Both the position numbers and the translations under genes were made by a program. Shown here in pieces: positions 51,460-60,039 of a DNA stretch of 64,000 bases. Every line of letters starts with the position of its first letter. Within the stretch, counting starts at the first letter, position 1. The notes beneath the pieces are model-generated. The model worked only from the letters and a program-made list of their open reading frames with translations, did not search any database and had not been told where the DNA came from. Origin of the DNA: an uncultured Oscillospiraceae bacterium (lineage in GTDB: Bacteria; Bacillota; Clostridia; Oscillospirales; Oscillospiraceae). The stretch covers positions 1 to 64,000 of the forward strand of contig CANQFV010000012.1 in NCBI GenBank assembly GCA_947599875.1, written 5' to 3'.

Positions 51460-51891
51460 TTACTCCTGAGTCCAGGCTTCCGGCTTCTGAGCCTCGTGCT
51501 TATGCTCCTGCCCGGCGTAGACGCGCAGACGGGTCAGCTGCTCACGGCCCAGAGAATTCTTGGCCAGCATACCCTTGACCGCCTGAGTCATAGCGAACTC
51601 GGGCTTCTCGGCCATGATCTTGGAATACTGAACCTCCTTCAGTCCGCCGATCCAGCCGCTGTGGTGACGGTAATACTTATCCGTCAGCTTGTTGCCGGTG
51701 AGGACGGCCTTGGAAGCGTTGATCACGATGACAAAATCGCCGCAGTCAACATTGGGGGTGTAATCGGTCTTGTGCTTTCCGCGAAGGAGCGTAGCCGCCT
51801 TGACGGCAGTCCGTCCCAGGGGCTTGCCCGCCGCGTCAAGGACGTACCATTTACGGGAAACGGTCTCCTTTTTAGCCAGTGTAGTGGACAT
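51460..51891 (-). CDS. rplM: 50S ribosomal protein L13
   Basis: A 143-residue L13 with the typical KWYVLDAAGKPLGRTA opening and KMLAKNSLGRE-like motif (GMLAKNSLGREQL). First gene of the operon behind a consensus promoter. Confidence 0.98.
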   Translation of the reverse strand: MSTTLAKKETVSRKWYVLDAAGKPLGRTAVKAATLLRGKHKTDYTPNVDCGDFVIVINASKAVLTGNKLTDKYYRHHSGWIGGLKEVQYSKIMAEKPEFAMTQAVKGMLAKNSLGREQLTRLRVYAGQEHKHEAQKPEAWTQE

Positions 51892-51948
51892 GGTGTTCCT
51901 CCAAAATGAATATTGTAAGTTTATGTGGAAAATTTAACGTGCCCTATT

Positions 51949-51977
51949 TTTATAGCACAATCCCTTTTGTCTGTCAA
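51949..51977 (-). promoter_or_regulatory. Promoter of rplM-rpsI
   Basis: On the minus strand TTGACA, a 17-bp spacer and TATAAA, about 57 bp upstream of the rplM ATG. Confidence 0.82.
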
Positions 51978-52074
51978 CACTTATTTTTAAAAAAATTTAT
52001 TTACCGGTTTACATTCTCTCAAAATCGCCTGTTTTCTTCGATTTACTCTTAAATGCTCCGTTGCGAATTGAAAA

Positions 52075-53070
52075 TTATTTTGCCCGCAGCGCCCCCACAG
52101 CGGCGCTCACCGCCCGGTGCAGGAGCCAGCCCAGCAGGATATTCAGGGCGAAGGCGGCGGCGTAGTAGAGGTAATGCCCGGGGCCGGGGTCGAAGAACCG
52201 GCGGAGAAACTCCGTCTGGGAGAAAAAGCTCACGTTCAAAAGGTAAATTTCCAGGCTGTTCTCGCCCAGAAAGCGGAGGGCGGCGCGCAGGTGCTTCACC
52301 GGGAGCTTATCCATGCACCAGGCGAAGAGCAGGCACGCGGGGACCGTCGTGAAGGCGAAGATGTAGGCGCCCTGGGCGTAGGATCCCAGGGAGGGCCGAA
52401 TCAGGGCGTAGACCGCGCCCAGCACCAGGCTCGCGCCCCAGACGATACCGTCACGCAGGGGAAAGCCCCTGTCCTCCGCGACGTGCAGACCCAGAACCAG
52501 GCCGGCGGTGTAGATGGGGACGCGGTAGATGATGTCCAGATGGTACCACCAGGAATCCCGCATGAGGATCTGGCTCACCAGGAAGGAACCCGCCGTCACC
52601 CCCAGCAGAAGTGGAATTCTGGCGCCGGGGCGGGACCGGAGCAGCTTTACCGCGGGAGGGGTCAGCACATACAGCGTCATAATGCCGGTTATGTACCAGT
52701 TGAAGCTGCCCTCGCAGCGAACCCAGTAGTTCAGCAGGGCACTGTTCCACACGAAGGTGGACAGCGTGGCCTTCCCCGCCAGGTAGAGGCACAGGGTGTA
52801 GGGGAGCATGACCGCAAAGTACGCCGGGAGGATCCGCCAGAGCCGCTGGGACATAAACGCCCCGTACTCCCTGGGCCGCCGGGTCAGGGACATGGCCAGA
52901 CCCAGGCCGGAGAGCAGAACGAAGACATCCACGCCGCCGAAGCCCAGAGAACGCAGGTTGTTCAGCACGCCAAGCCCCAGATTCAGATCCTGGGCGTGAA
53001 AGAGCATCACGGCGATCATGGCGATGCCCATAAGCTCGGAGCGGTATTTACTGAGCAGGGAGTATCTCAT
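52075..53070 (-). CDS. Acyltransferase family 3 membrane protein
   Basis: A 331-residue protein with about ten transmembrane helices. The N-terminal ELMGIAMIAVMLFHAQDL segment carries the catalytic-type His of acyltransferase-3 (OafA/WecH) proteins, followed by GGVDVFVLLSGLGLA and RRPREYGAFMSQRLWRILP. It probably O-acetylates an exported sugar or wall polymer. It stands alone between rplM and pnp. Confidence 0.85.
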   Translation of the reverse strand: MRYSLLSKYRSELMGIAMIAVMLFHAQDLNLGLGVLNNLRSLGFGGVDVFVLLSGLGLAMSLTRRPREYGAFMSQRLWRILPAYFAVMLPYTLCLYLAGKATLSTFVWNSALLNYWVRCEGSFNWYITGIMTLYVLTPPAVKLLRSRPGARIPLLLGVTAGSFLVSQILMRDSWWYHLDIIYRVPIYTAGLVLGLHVAEDRGFPLRDGIVWGASLVLGAVYALIRPSLGSYAQGAYIFAFTTVPACLLFAWCMDKLPVKHLRAALRFLGENSLEIYLLNVSFFSQTEFLRRFFDPGPGHYLYYAAAFALNILLGWLLHRAVSAAVGALRAK

Positions 53071-53088
53071 TTTCGCACCTCGAAAAGC

Positions 53089-53118
53089 GGCGCGGCGGAT
53101 AGCCGGATCCGCCGCGCC
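53089..53118 (-). terminator. Terminator of pnp
   Basis: GGCGCGGCGGAT pairs with ATCCGCCGCGCC; on the minus strand a GCTTTTCG tail follows. Confidence 0.8.
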
Positions 53119-53162
53119 AGATAAAGTGTCCTATTTCCAAAAGGTCGAACCCGAAAAGGCCC

Positions 53163-55304
53163 TTACGCCCTGTCGATGGGAAGGCCCTCGGCCTCCCGCT
53201 CGCGGATGGCGTCCTTGCGGGAGATGTTCCAGCGGCCGCGCTCGTCGATGCCTAAGAACTTCACCCAGGTCCAATCGCCCACGTTCAGCACGTCCTCCAC
53301 CTTCTCGGTGCGCTTGAACTCCAGGTCCTTGATGTGGCACATGGCGTCCTTGCCGGGAACCAGCTCCACGAAAGCGCCGATGGGGATGACGCGCACGCAC
53401 TGACCCCAGTAAAGCTTGCCCACCTCGGGGACGAAGCAGATGTCGTCAATGATCTTCTTGGCGGCGCGGCAGGCCTCGATGTCCTGATGGCTGATAAAGA
53501 CGGAGCCGTCGTCGTCGATGTCGATCTTGCAGCCGGTGTCGGCGCAGATCTTCTGGATCACCTTTCCTCCGGAGCCGATGACCTCCCGGATCTTGTCCGG
53601 GTCGATGTGCATGGAGATCATCTTGGGCGCGGATTTGGCCAGCTCGTGGCGCGGCTCGCTGATCACGGGGAGCATGATCTCGTCCAGGATCTGGATGCGG
53701 GCCTCACGGGTGATGGCGAAGGCGTTCTCAATGATATCGTAGGTCAGACCGTCGTTCTTCAGATCCATCTGAATGGCGGTGATGCCCTTCTTCGTTCCGG
53801 CGACCTTAAAGTCCATCTCGCCGTGGAAGTCCTCCACGCCCTGGATGTCGATAAAGGTCTTCCAGTCGCCGTTGTCGTCGTGGATCAGGCCGCAGGAGAT
53901 GCCGGCCACAGGGGCCTTGATGGGCACGCCCGCATCCATAAGGGCCAGGGTGGAGCCGCAGATGGAGCCCTGGGAGGTGGAGCCGTTGGAGCTGAGAACC
54001 TCGCTGACCACGCGGATGGCGTAGGGGAACTCCTCCTCGGAGGGGATGACCGGCTCCAGGGCCTTCTCGGCCAGGGCGCCGTGACCGATCTCACGGCGGG
54101 AGGTGGAGCGGGAGGGCCGGGCCTCACCCACGGAGTAGTTGGGGAAGTTGTAGTGGTGGATATAGCGCTTCTCCTCCTCCTCCCAGATGGTGTCCAGCTT
54201 CTGGGCGGCGGAGAGGGTGGCCAGGGTGCAGACGGACAGAACCTGGGTCTGGCCGCGGGTAAAGAGACCGGAGCCGTGGACCTGGGGCAGGACGCCGACC
54301 TCGGCGGCCAGGGGACGGATCTCGTTCATGGCGCGGCCGTCCACGCGTTTGCCCTCCAGCAGCCACTGCTTGACCACCTTCTTCTGGATCTTGTAGGTGA
54401 TCTCCTCCAGCTGGTCGGTGATCTCGGGATACTCCTCCCCGAACTCGGCGATCATCTTGTCCACCACGGCGTTGTACCGCTCCTCGCGGATATTCTTGTC
54501 GTCGGTGTCCATCGCGTAGCGCACATCGTCCAGGTACTTGTCCACGATCTTGTCGAAAAGCTCCTGGTTGAAGGATGCGTGTTCATAAGCAAACTTGGGC
54601 TTGCCCACCTCGTCCACCATCCGGTTGATCAGGGCGATGACGGGCTTGATGGCCTCGTGGGCGGCGATGATGCCCTGGAGCATCACGTCCTCGGGGATCT
54701 GGTCGCCGCCGGCCTCAATCATCACGATCTTCTCCATCGTGGCGGCGATGGTGCAGTACATCTGGGAGACCTTCCGCTCCTCGGAGGTGGGGTTGATCAC
54801 ATACTTGCCGTCAACCAGGCCCAGGCCCACACCGGCGATGGGGCCGGCAAAGGGCACGTCGGAGATAGACACCGCGGCGGAGGCGCCGATCATAGCGGCG
54901 ATCTCCGGGGCGCAGTCGTGATCCGTGGCCATGACGGTGCAGGTGACCACCACGTCGTTGCGCAGGTCGGAGGGGAACAGGGGACGCATGGGCCGGTCGA
55001 TCATACGGGAGGCCAGGGTGCCCCGCTCGCTGGGCTTGCCCTCGCGCCTGGTGAAGCCGCCGGGGATGCGCCCTACGGAGTAGAGCTTCTCCTCAAACTC
55101 CACGCTGAGGGGGAAGTAATCGATGCCCTCCTTGGGACGGGGGCTGGCGACCACGGTGCAAAGCACCACGGTGTCGCCGTAGGTGACCAGGACGGAGGCG
55201 TTAGCCAGCTCCGCCAGCTTGCCCACCTCCAGCTTCAGGGGGCGGCCGGCCAGGGTCATCTCGTACTTTTTGTAGTTGGGAAATTCTCTGTGCTTGATGA
55301 TCAT
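53163..55304 (-). CDS. pnp: Polynucleotide phosphorylase
   Basis: A 713-residue 3'-5' exoribonuclease with two RNase PH domains (FTRREGKPSERGTLASRMID in the first, FTRGQTQVLS and SNGSTSQGSICGSTLALMDA in the second), then a KH domain (GSGGKVIQKI) and an S1 domain at the C-terminus. ATG 55304 follows AAAGGAG at 7 bases; the longer frame is not supported. It follows rpsO as in most bacteria, with hairpins between them. Confidence 0.97.
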   Translation of the reverse strand: MIIKHREFPNYKKYEMTLAGRPLKLEVGKLAELANASVLVTYGDTVVLCTVVASPRPKEGIDYFPLSVEFEEKLYSVGRIPGGFTRREGKPSERGTLASRMIDRPMRPLFPSDLRNDVVVTCTVMATDHDCAPEIAAMIGASAAVSISDVPFAGPIAGVGLGLVDGKYVINPTSEERKVSQMYCTIAATMEKIVMIEAGGDQIPEDVMLQGIIAAHEAIKPVIALINRMVDEVGKPKFAYEHASFNQELFDKIVDKYLDDVRYAMDTDDKNIREERYNAVVDKMIAEFGEEYPEITDQLEEITYKIQKKVVKQWLLEGKRVDGRAMNEIRPLAAEVGVLPQVHGSGLFTRGQTQVLSVCTLATLSAAQKLDTIWEEEEKRYIHHYNFPNYSVGEARPSRSTSRREIGHGALAEKALEPVIPSEEEFPYAIRVVSEVLSSNGSTSQGSICGSTLALMDAGVPIKAPVAGISCGLIHDDNGDWKTFIDIQGVEDFHGEMDFKVAGTKKGITAIQMDLKNDGLTYDIIENAFAITREARIQILDEIMLPVISEPRHELAKSAPKMISMHIDPDKIREVIGSGGKVIQKICADTGCKIDIDDDGSVFISHQDIEACRAAKKIIDDICFVPEVGKLYWGQCVRVIPIGAFVELVPGKDAMCHIKDLEFKRTEKVEDVLNVGDWTWVKFLGIDERGRWNISRKDAIREREAEGLPIDRA

Positions 55305-55338
55305 TTTCTGACTCCTTTGTATCATTTGTTTTTTTTGA

Positions 55339-55416
55339 GGAGTCCCGGCCTTTTAGCACTTGGATCACCGCCCGCCGCACGGACGCCGATCCAAATACTA
55401 AAACGGCAGGACTCCC
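55339..55416 (-). ncRNA. Long stem-loop in the pnp leader
   Basis: GGAGTCC and TTTTAG.A.TTGGATC pair with their complements across a 20-base GC-rich loop. It lies 35 bp before pnp. Such a stem is the typical RNase III and PNPase autoregulation site of the rpsO-pnp transcript (known in E. coli); the role here is inferred. Confidence 0.6.
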
Positions 55417-55441
55417 GGTTGCCTGGGTCAAATGCAACAAT

Positions 55442-55479
55442 GGGTATTATATGCGGATATTTCGCCGCATATAATACCC
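55442..55479 (-). terminator. Perfect hairpin just past rpsO
   Basis: A 15-bp perfect stem (GGGTATTATATGCGG and complement) with an 8-base loop, 8 bp past the rpsO stop. The T-run is poor, so it may be a processing or partial termination site rather than a full terminator. Confidence 0.65.
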
Positions 55480-55487
55480 TTGTTTGC

Positions 55488-55754
55488 TTACTTTCTGATG
55501 CCCAGCTTGGCGATAATGGCGCGGTAACGCTCAATATCCTTCTCCTTGAGGTAGTCCAGGAGACGGCGGCGGCGGCCGATCATCTTGTACATACCAAGGC
55601 GGGAGTGGGCGTCCTTCTTGTGGACCTTCAGATGCTCCGTGAGCTGATTGATGCGCTCCGTGAGGATGGCGATCTGAACCTCCGGGGAACCGGTGTCGTT
55701 CTCGCTGCGGCGGTTGGCGTCAATGACAGCTGTCTTCTGCTCTTTGGTGATCAT
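55488..55754 (-). CDS. rpsO: 30S ribosomal protein S15
   Basis: An 88-residue S15 with [20 protein letters not shown] and the [17 protein letters not shown] rRNA-binding core. First gene of rpsO-pnp. Confidence 0.98.
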   Translation of the reverse strand: MITKEQKTAVIDANRRSENDTGSPEVQIAILTERINQLTEHLKVHKKDAHSRLGMYKMIGRRRRLLDYLKEKDIERYRAIIAKLGIRK

Positions 55755-56003
55755 GGGAAAACTCCTTTCTTTTCATAGTCCCCGCTGAACCGAGTATTGG
55801 GATGAAAGGAACCCGGCAGCAATGCCGGAACCTCCGCAAAACCAGGTAGAGGGGCAATCCATGCTATTTTAGCATACCTTTCCCCGCTTGTAAAGGGGGA
55901 ATTTTCATTTTCTGTCCTACAGAATTTTCATTTTCTGCCCTACAGAATTTTCACTTTCTGCCCCGCGTTTTGCGGTGGAGGCGGGAAAAATGAAAATTTC
56001 CTC
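55755..56003. other. Divergent region between rpsO and infC
   Basis: Contains the upstream region of rpsO (leftward) and three tandem 23-bp repeats (55899-55967), then the infC promoter. No gene is supported. Confidence 0.5.
55899..55967 (+). repeat. Three tandem 23-bp repeats
   Basis: Three head-to-tail units starting GAATTTTCATTTTCTG, with one or a few changes per unit. They lie 37 bp upstream of the infC -35 box. Confidence 0.9.
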
Positions 56004-56032
56004 TTGACAAGGGGCGGGGGAGCTGATATACT
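56004..56032 (+). promoter_or_regulatory. Promoter of infC-rpmI-rplT
   Basis: TTGACA, a 17-bp spacer and TATACT. Confidence 0.85.
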
Positions 56033-56039
56033 ATGCAGG

Positions 56040-56165
56040 CAAAACAAAGCAGAAACGGCAGTTTCTCACCGTTCCGGATTCCGAGTTCGGTCAACAGCGT
56101 GGTTTACCCGGGGCCAGTGCGGCCCTGTGAGCGCGGATGCCGTTTCGGTGTCCGTGTTTTTTGTT
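56040..56165 (+). promoter_or_regulatory. Structured infC leader with terminator-like hairpin (L20-leader type)
   Basis: The 140-base leader ends in a stem (CGGA-GCC pairing with GGT-TCCG, 56134-56154) followed by TGTTTTTT, directly before the infC RBS. In Firmicutes this position holds an L20-binding attenuator that controls infC-rpmI-rplT; I infer the same here but did not verify the consensus. Confidence 0.6.
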
Positions 56166-56179
56166 CGGAGGTGTTTTCA

Positions 56180-56698
56180 ATCGCTAACTTGACTCACCAA
56201 ATCAATGACGAGATAACCGACGCCCAGGTCAGGCTGATCGGCGAGGACGGGTCGCAGCTGGGGATCATGTCCGCCGCCGCCGCCCTGGAGATCGCCGAGG
56301 GCAAGGGGATGGATCTTGTGAAGATCTCGCCCAACGCCACGCCCCCGGTGTGCCGGATCATGGACTACGGCAAGTACCGCTTCGAGCAGACCAAGCGTGA
56401 GAAGGAGGCCCGCCGCAACCAGCATGTCATTGAGATAAAAGAGATTCGCATGTCCCCCGGGATCGCGGACAACGATTTCAATGTCAAGCTCAAGAACGGT
56501 CAGAAGTTTCTGAAGGACGGCGACAGGCTGAAGGTCTCTGTGCGCTTCCGCGGCCGGGAGATGGCCCACACCTCCATCGGCGAGGATCTTCTCAACCGCT
56601 ACGCCGCCGAATGTGCCGAGATGGCCAATTTAGACAAGGCCCCCAAGTTAGAGGGGCGGAACATGAGCATTTTCCTGTCCCCCAAGCCCAATAAATAA
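56180..56698 (+). CDS. infC: Translation initiation factor IF-3
   Basis: 172 residues from the probable AUC start at 56180. The N domain (NLTHQINDEITDAQVRLIGE), the linker (YGKYRFEQTKREKEARR) and the C domain (EIRMSPGIADNDFNVKLKN) are intact. GGAGGTG lies 6 bases upstream of AUC, and no ATG/GTG/TTG occurs in a usable place. Rare AUU/AUC/AUA starts are a known self-control feature of infC. An open frame reaching 56033 is the untranslated leader. Confidence 0.93.
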   Translation: MANLTHQINDEITDAQVRLIGEDGSQLGIMSAAAALEIAEGKGMDLVKISPNATPPVCRIMDYGKYRFEQTKREKEARRNQHVIEIKEIRMSPGIADNDFNVKLKNGQKFLKDGDRLKVSVRFRGREMAHTSIGEDLLNRYAAECAEMANLDKAPKLEGRNMSIFLSPKPNK

Positions 56699-56770
56699 CG
56701 TATATTTCCGCGCTTTACTGCGCGTTAATAGGACGGCTCGCCGTCAAAACAATGGAAGGAGTAACCAAAG

Positions 56771-56968
56771 ATGCCCAAGATCAAGACCCACAGCGGCGCG
56801 AAGAAGAGATTTAATCTCACAAAGACCGGCAAGGTCAAGCGCGCCCACGCATACAAGAGCCACATTCTGAACAAGAAGACCACAAAGCGCAAGAGAGGCC
56901 TCCGCAAGGGAACCTACGCCGACGTCACCAACGAAGCGGCGATCAAGCGCATGATCCTGTATAAATAA
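56771..56968 (+). CDS. rpmI: 50S ribosomal protein L35
   Basis: 65 residues with [20 protein letters not shown] and the basic [16 protein letters not shown] core. Second gene of the infC operon. Confidence 0.98.
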   Translation: MPKIKTHSGAKKRFNLTKTGKVKRAHAYKSHILNKKTTKRKRGLRKGTYADVTNEAAIKRMILYK

Positions 56969-56982
56969 GGAGGCAGACGAAC

Positions 56983-57336
56983 ATGGCAAGAATCAAGGGC
57001 GCGATGATGACGCGCAAGAGAAGAAATAAAGTCCTGAAGCTGGCCAAGGGCTACTGGGGAGCCAAGTCCAAGCACTTCAAGATGGCCAATCAGGCCGTTA
57101 TGAAGTCCCTGACCTACGCCTACATCGGCCGCAAGCAGAAGAAGCGCGATTTCCGCAAGCTGTGGATCACCCGCATCTCCGCCGGCTGCAAGGCCAACGG
57201 GATGAACTATTCCACCTTCATGCACGGTCTGAAGCTGGCCGGCATCGAGATGAACCGGAAGATGCTCTCCGAGACCGCCATCCACAATCCGGAGGCGTTC
57301 TCACAGCTGTGCAGCACCGCCAAGGCCGCCCTTTAA
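56983..57336 (+). CDS. rplT: 50S ribosomal protein L20
   Basis: A 117-residue L20 with [20 protein letters not shown] and [20 protein letters not shown]. It binds 23S rRNA early in assembly and in Firmicutes represses its own operon. Confidence 0.98.
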   Translation: MARIKGAMMTRKRRNKVLKLAKGYWGAKSKHFKMANQAVMKSLTYAYIGRKQKKRDFRKLWITRISAGCKANGMNYSTFMHGLKLAGIEMNRKMLSETAIHNPEAFSQLCSTAKAAL

Positions 57337-57345
57337 GAGAAAATT

Positions 57346-57380
57346 CTCCCACCCCGGGAACCGCGGGTGGGAGTTTTTTT
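57346..57380 (+). terminator. Terminator of infC-rpmI-rplT
   Basis: CTCCCACCC/GGGTGGGAG stem followed by TTTTTTT. Confidence 0.9.
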
Positions 57381-57405
57381 GCCCATTTTTGGCCGTCGGG
57401 GAGCG

Positions 57406-57885
57406 CTATTGCCGGATCCACACGTCGATCTCCTCTTTCGTGGGCGGCTCAAAGCTCCGCTGAAATTTCCGGGCCAGGTTCCCGTCGATGATGTACGCCG
57501 TCACCTCGCCGGCCTCCACGGCCCGATTCCTCCCGGCGATGCGCGCCTGCCAGGTGTCTTGGCTTACGTCCAGATAGCGCATTTCGCAGTCGATACCCCG
57601 GCTCCTGTAAAATTCCTTGGCCTGGTCCCTCCCGGCCCTCGTCCAGAAGCCCCAGTCCAGGATCACGTCCACATCCGCGCAGAGAAGCTCCAGGGACTTC
57701 TCCAAGAGGAACCCCCGCACCCTGGCGGCGTATTCGTCGTGCCTCTCCCCCGCGTAGAGGCCGAATACCGCCAGCATGATCTGGTCAACCGACAGGAGGA
57801 CGGCCCTCCTCTCCGCCTGAATGTGCCTGGCATATGTACTCTTGCCGCAGCATATTTTCCCGCACAGTAAAATCGCCTTTGCCAC
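57406..57885 (-). CDS. AAA_33-type P-loop kinase
   Basis: A 159-residue small nucleotide-binding kinase with Walker A GKICCGKST (9-17), VDVILDWGFWTR as Walker B-like strand and a lid segment (RIAGRNR). Such proteins phosphorylate small molecules or nucleotides; the substrate is unknown. It precedes no partner with tight spacing. Confidence 0.75.
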   Translation of the reverse strand: MAKAILLCGKICCGKSTYARHIQAERRAVLLSVDQIMLAVFGLYAGERHDEYAARVRGFLLEKSLELLCADVDVILDWGFWTRAGRDQAKEFYRSRGIDCEMRYLDVSQDTWQARIAGRNRAVEAGEVTAYIIDGNLARKFQRSFEPPTKEEIDVWIRQ

Positions 57886-57912
57886 AGCGCCCCGCCTCCT
57901 TATCCCTTATAC

Positions 57913-58620
57913 TCATACATCGAACAGAAACACGTTTGGCACCGAGCCGGAGCCGAAGGTCTTTACCGCCATCCGGTACATGGCCTTTGCGTGGATCCTG
58001 TCGTGCCATATAAAGCGCCTCAGCACCTTTCTCAGCGACCACTCCTCGTCATAGCTGCCAAGATAGACTCTATTTCTCAAAAAGTCCTGCTGGCCCTCCA
58101 GGGCGGCGAATCCCCGCTCCCTGCACGCCAGGATCGTGCCCTCGTTATCCGCGCAGACGCCTATCTCGCCAAAGTAGTATTCGTTGACGCTCTTTGTATG
58201 CGCAAGCATCTCCGACGCGGTGCGGGGCACCTGGCCGTAAAACGTCTCTCTGGCCGGCAGGCAGCTCCTGTCCTTGTCGGGTATGGCCTTATACAGCGTG
58301 AGGAAGTCAAGCGCCGATCTCAGGGCGAGATCCCGCAGCTGCGTGTACTCATGCAGGCTCAGCTCCCCCCTCTCCGCGTCAAACAGGACGTCCGAGTCGG
58401 CGTCGGAGACCGCCAGCTCAGAGCGCTTTTCCTGGACGATCTCAGGCTCCAGGCAGTCCGGCACGGCGCCGCCCCTCCAGCGGAGATAGGATCTGATCTC
58501 GGCGGGCATCTTTTCAAGTGCCGCCTCCCTGGAAGCTCCCCTTGTGAACGCCCCCGCGAAGTCCGCCGCGTACAGCATACTGTCGCCGCCGTTATGCTCC
58601 CACACGCATCTTATTGTCAT
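57913..58620 (-). CDS. HicB-like/DinB-like two-domain protein
   Basis: A 235-residue protein. The first 75 residues resemble a HicB-type partial RNase H fold (LYAADFAGAFTRGASREAAL), and the rest is a helical DinB-like domain with possible metal-binding His (LAHTKSVNEYYFG, RFIWHDRIHAKAMYRMA). ATG 58620 follows GGGAGA; a TTG six bases further upstream opens the frame. Probably an orphan protein without a toxin partner. Confidence 0.6.
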   Translation of the reverse strand: MTIRCVWEHNGGDSMLYAADFAGAFTRGASREAALEKMPAEIRSYLRWRGGAVPDCLEPEIVQEKRSELAVSDADSDVLFDAERGELSLHEYTQLRDLALRSALDFLTLYKAIPDKDRSCLPARETFYGQVPRTASEMLAHTKSVNEYYFGEIGVCADNEGTILACRERGFAALEGQQDFLRNRVYLGSYDEEWSLRKVLRRFIWHDRIHAKAMYRMAVKTFGSGSVPNVFLFDV

Positions 58621-58760
58621 GGGCAAATCTCCCCCTCCCCGTAAATCCCGGCGGCCAAGCTCCGCCCCGGATATGGCCTATTATACCGCGCAAGCGGGGA
58701 GAAGTCTACCGCCCGTTTGGGCAGTTGACCGGATTTTTCGCAGACGAAGAACAGAAAGTC
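58621..58760. other. Intergenic gap
   Basis: A TATTATACCGC stretch around 58678-58688 may hold the promoter of the 58620 gene on the minus strand. No gene is seen. Confidence 0.4.
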
Positions 58761-58790
58761 CCGGCGTGGATTTGAAAGAATCCACGCCGG
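58761..58790 (-). terminator. Terminator of acpP
   Basis: CCGGCGTGGATT pairs with AATCCACGCCGG around a 6-base loop, 30 bp past the acpP stop. Confidence 0.75.
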
Positions 58791-58819
58791 GGCTTGCGTC
58801 TTTTCCCAAGGGGTTGTTT

Positions 58820-59047
58820 TTATTTTGCCAGCTGCTCCACCAGCGCGGCAAATTCTCCCACGGTGCTGATATTCTCCAGCCCGTCCTGGGGGATCATGAT
58901 CCCGAAGTGGTCCTCCACCTCGGAGACAAACTCCACCAGGTCAAGGGAGTCGATATCCAGATCGGACTTGATGTTTGTCTCGGGCTTCAGACTCTCCTCA
59001 TCCAGATCCAGTGTCTTAGCCATAATGCCGCGGACTTCTTCAAACAT
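58820..59047 (-). CDS. acpP: Acyl carrier protein
   Basis: A 75-residue ACP. The phosphopantetheine Ser lies in IDSLDLVEFV. AGGAGG precedes the ATG. It sits 47 bp downstream of jag. Confidence 0.95.
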   Translation of the reverse strand: MFEEVRGIMAKTLDLDEESLKPETNIKSDLDIDSLDLVEFVSEVEDHFGIMIPQDGLENISTVGEFAALVEQLAK

Positions 59048-59094
59048 AATACATACCTCCTGTATTCAATGATCGGTCTTCTTATGGGTTGGAA

Positions 59095-60021
59095 TCAGTT
59101 CCACTCCCGGACGGTCTTGTCCACCGGGGGCTTTTCAGGGGCGGGGGCGGCGGGAGTGCCGTAATTGGAGCGGCCGGAATACCCGCCGGAGGAGCGCCGG
59201 GGACGGCTGTCCCGTCTGTCACCCCGGTCGCCTCTGTCGCCCCGGTCGCTGTAAGTATTCCGGGGGGCGGTGGCGGCATCGTAGGCGATGACCACGCGGC
59301 GGTTCGGCTCCGTGCCGGTGGAGTAGGTGGTAACGCCGTCAAAATCCTGAAGGGCCGTGTGGATCACATGGCGCTCGTAGGCGTTCATAGGCTCCAGCGT
59401 CTGGTTGCGTCTGTAGCGCACCACCCGGGCGGCTGTCTTGCGGGCAAGGCCGGTGAGGGCGTCGGCCCGCTTGGCCCGGTAATTCTCCGCGTCGATGTTG
59501 ACCCTGGTGCGGTCCTCGGAGCCGGTGTTCAGGACGTAGTTGGTCAGGTGCTGGATGGCGTCCAGGGTCTCGCCCCGGCGGCCGATGAGGGCGCCGACCT
59601 TGCTCCCCTTCAGCTCCACGTTCAGGGTGTTCTCCTCACCCCGGGTGATCTCGGCCGTGGCCTCCACGCCCATGCGCTCAAAGAGGCCGGTGAGAAAATC
59701 GTTGACCCTGCGGGCGTCGTCGCCCTGGGCCAGGGGGGCCTGGGGCTTGGGCGTGGGAGCAGGGGCGGAGGGGGCGGTGGCGGCAGCCCGGGACTTGGGC
59801 GCGGGCATGGGCGCCGGCTTGGGGGCGGGCTTGGGCGTCTCGTCGGGCACCTCATAGGAGACCCGAACCTTGGCCGGAGAGCTGCCGATCCCGAAAAAGC
59901 CGGACTTTGCCCGCTCAAGCACCTCAACGGACACGTCGTCACGGGTGAGATTCAGCTCATCTAAGGCGGCCTTTATGGCCTCATCCTCTGTGCGGCCGGT
60001 TTTGTCAATGTATTTGATCAT
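59095..60021 (-). CDS. jag: Jag/KhpB RNA-binding protein
   Basis: A 308-residue Jag protein: N-terminal Jag domain (DEAIKAALDELNLTRDDV, KSGFFGIGSSPAKV), a Pro/Ala linker (75-110), a KH domain (GALIGRRGETLDAIQHL), an R3H domain (MNAYERHVIHTALQD) and a disordered Gly/Arg/Asp tail. KhpB binds RNA with KhpA and helps control cell size. It lies just downstream of yidC, the usual order. Confidence 0.95.
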   Translation of the reverse strand: MIKYIDKTGRTEDEAIKAALDELNLTRDDVSVEVLERAKSGFFGIGSSPAKVRVSYEVPDETPKPAPKPAPMPAPKSRAAATAPSAPAPTPKPQAPLAQGDDARRVNDFLTGLFERMGVEATAEITRGEENTLNVELKGSKVGALIGRRGETLDAIQHLTNYVLNTGSEDRTRVNIDAENYRAKRADALTGLARKTAARVVRYRRNQTLEPMNAYERHVIHTALQDFDGVTTYSTGTEPNRRVVIAYDAATAPRNTYSDRGDRGDRGDRRDSRPRRSSGGYSGRSNYGTPAAPAPEKPPVDKTVREWN

Positions 60022-60039
60022 ATCAATCCTTTTCTCCTG

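Noticed and set aside
53334-55778. Very long rightward open frame (about 814 codons)
   Set aside because: It is antisense to pnp and rpsO, rich in Gly/Asp/His/Leu as expected for the reverse of high-GC codons, and has no RBS or family similarity.
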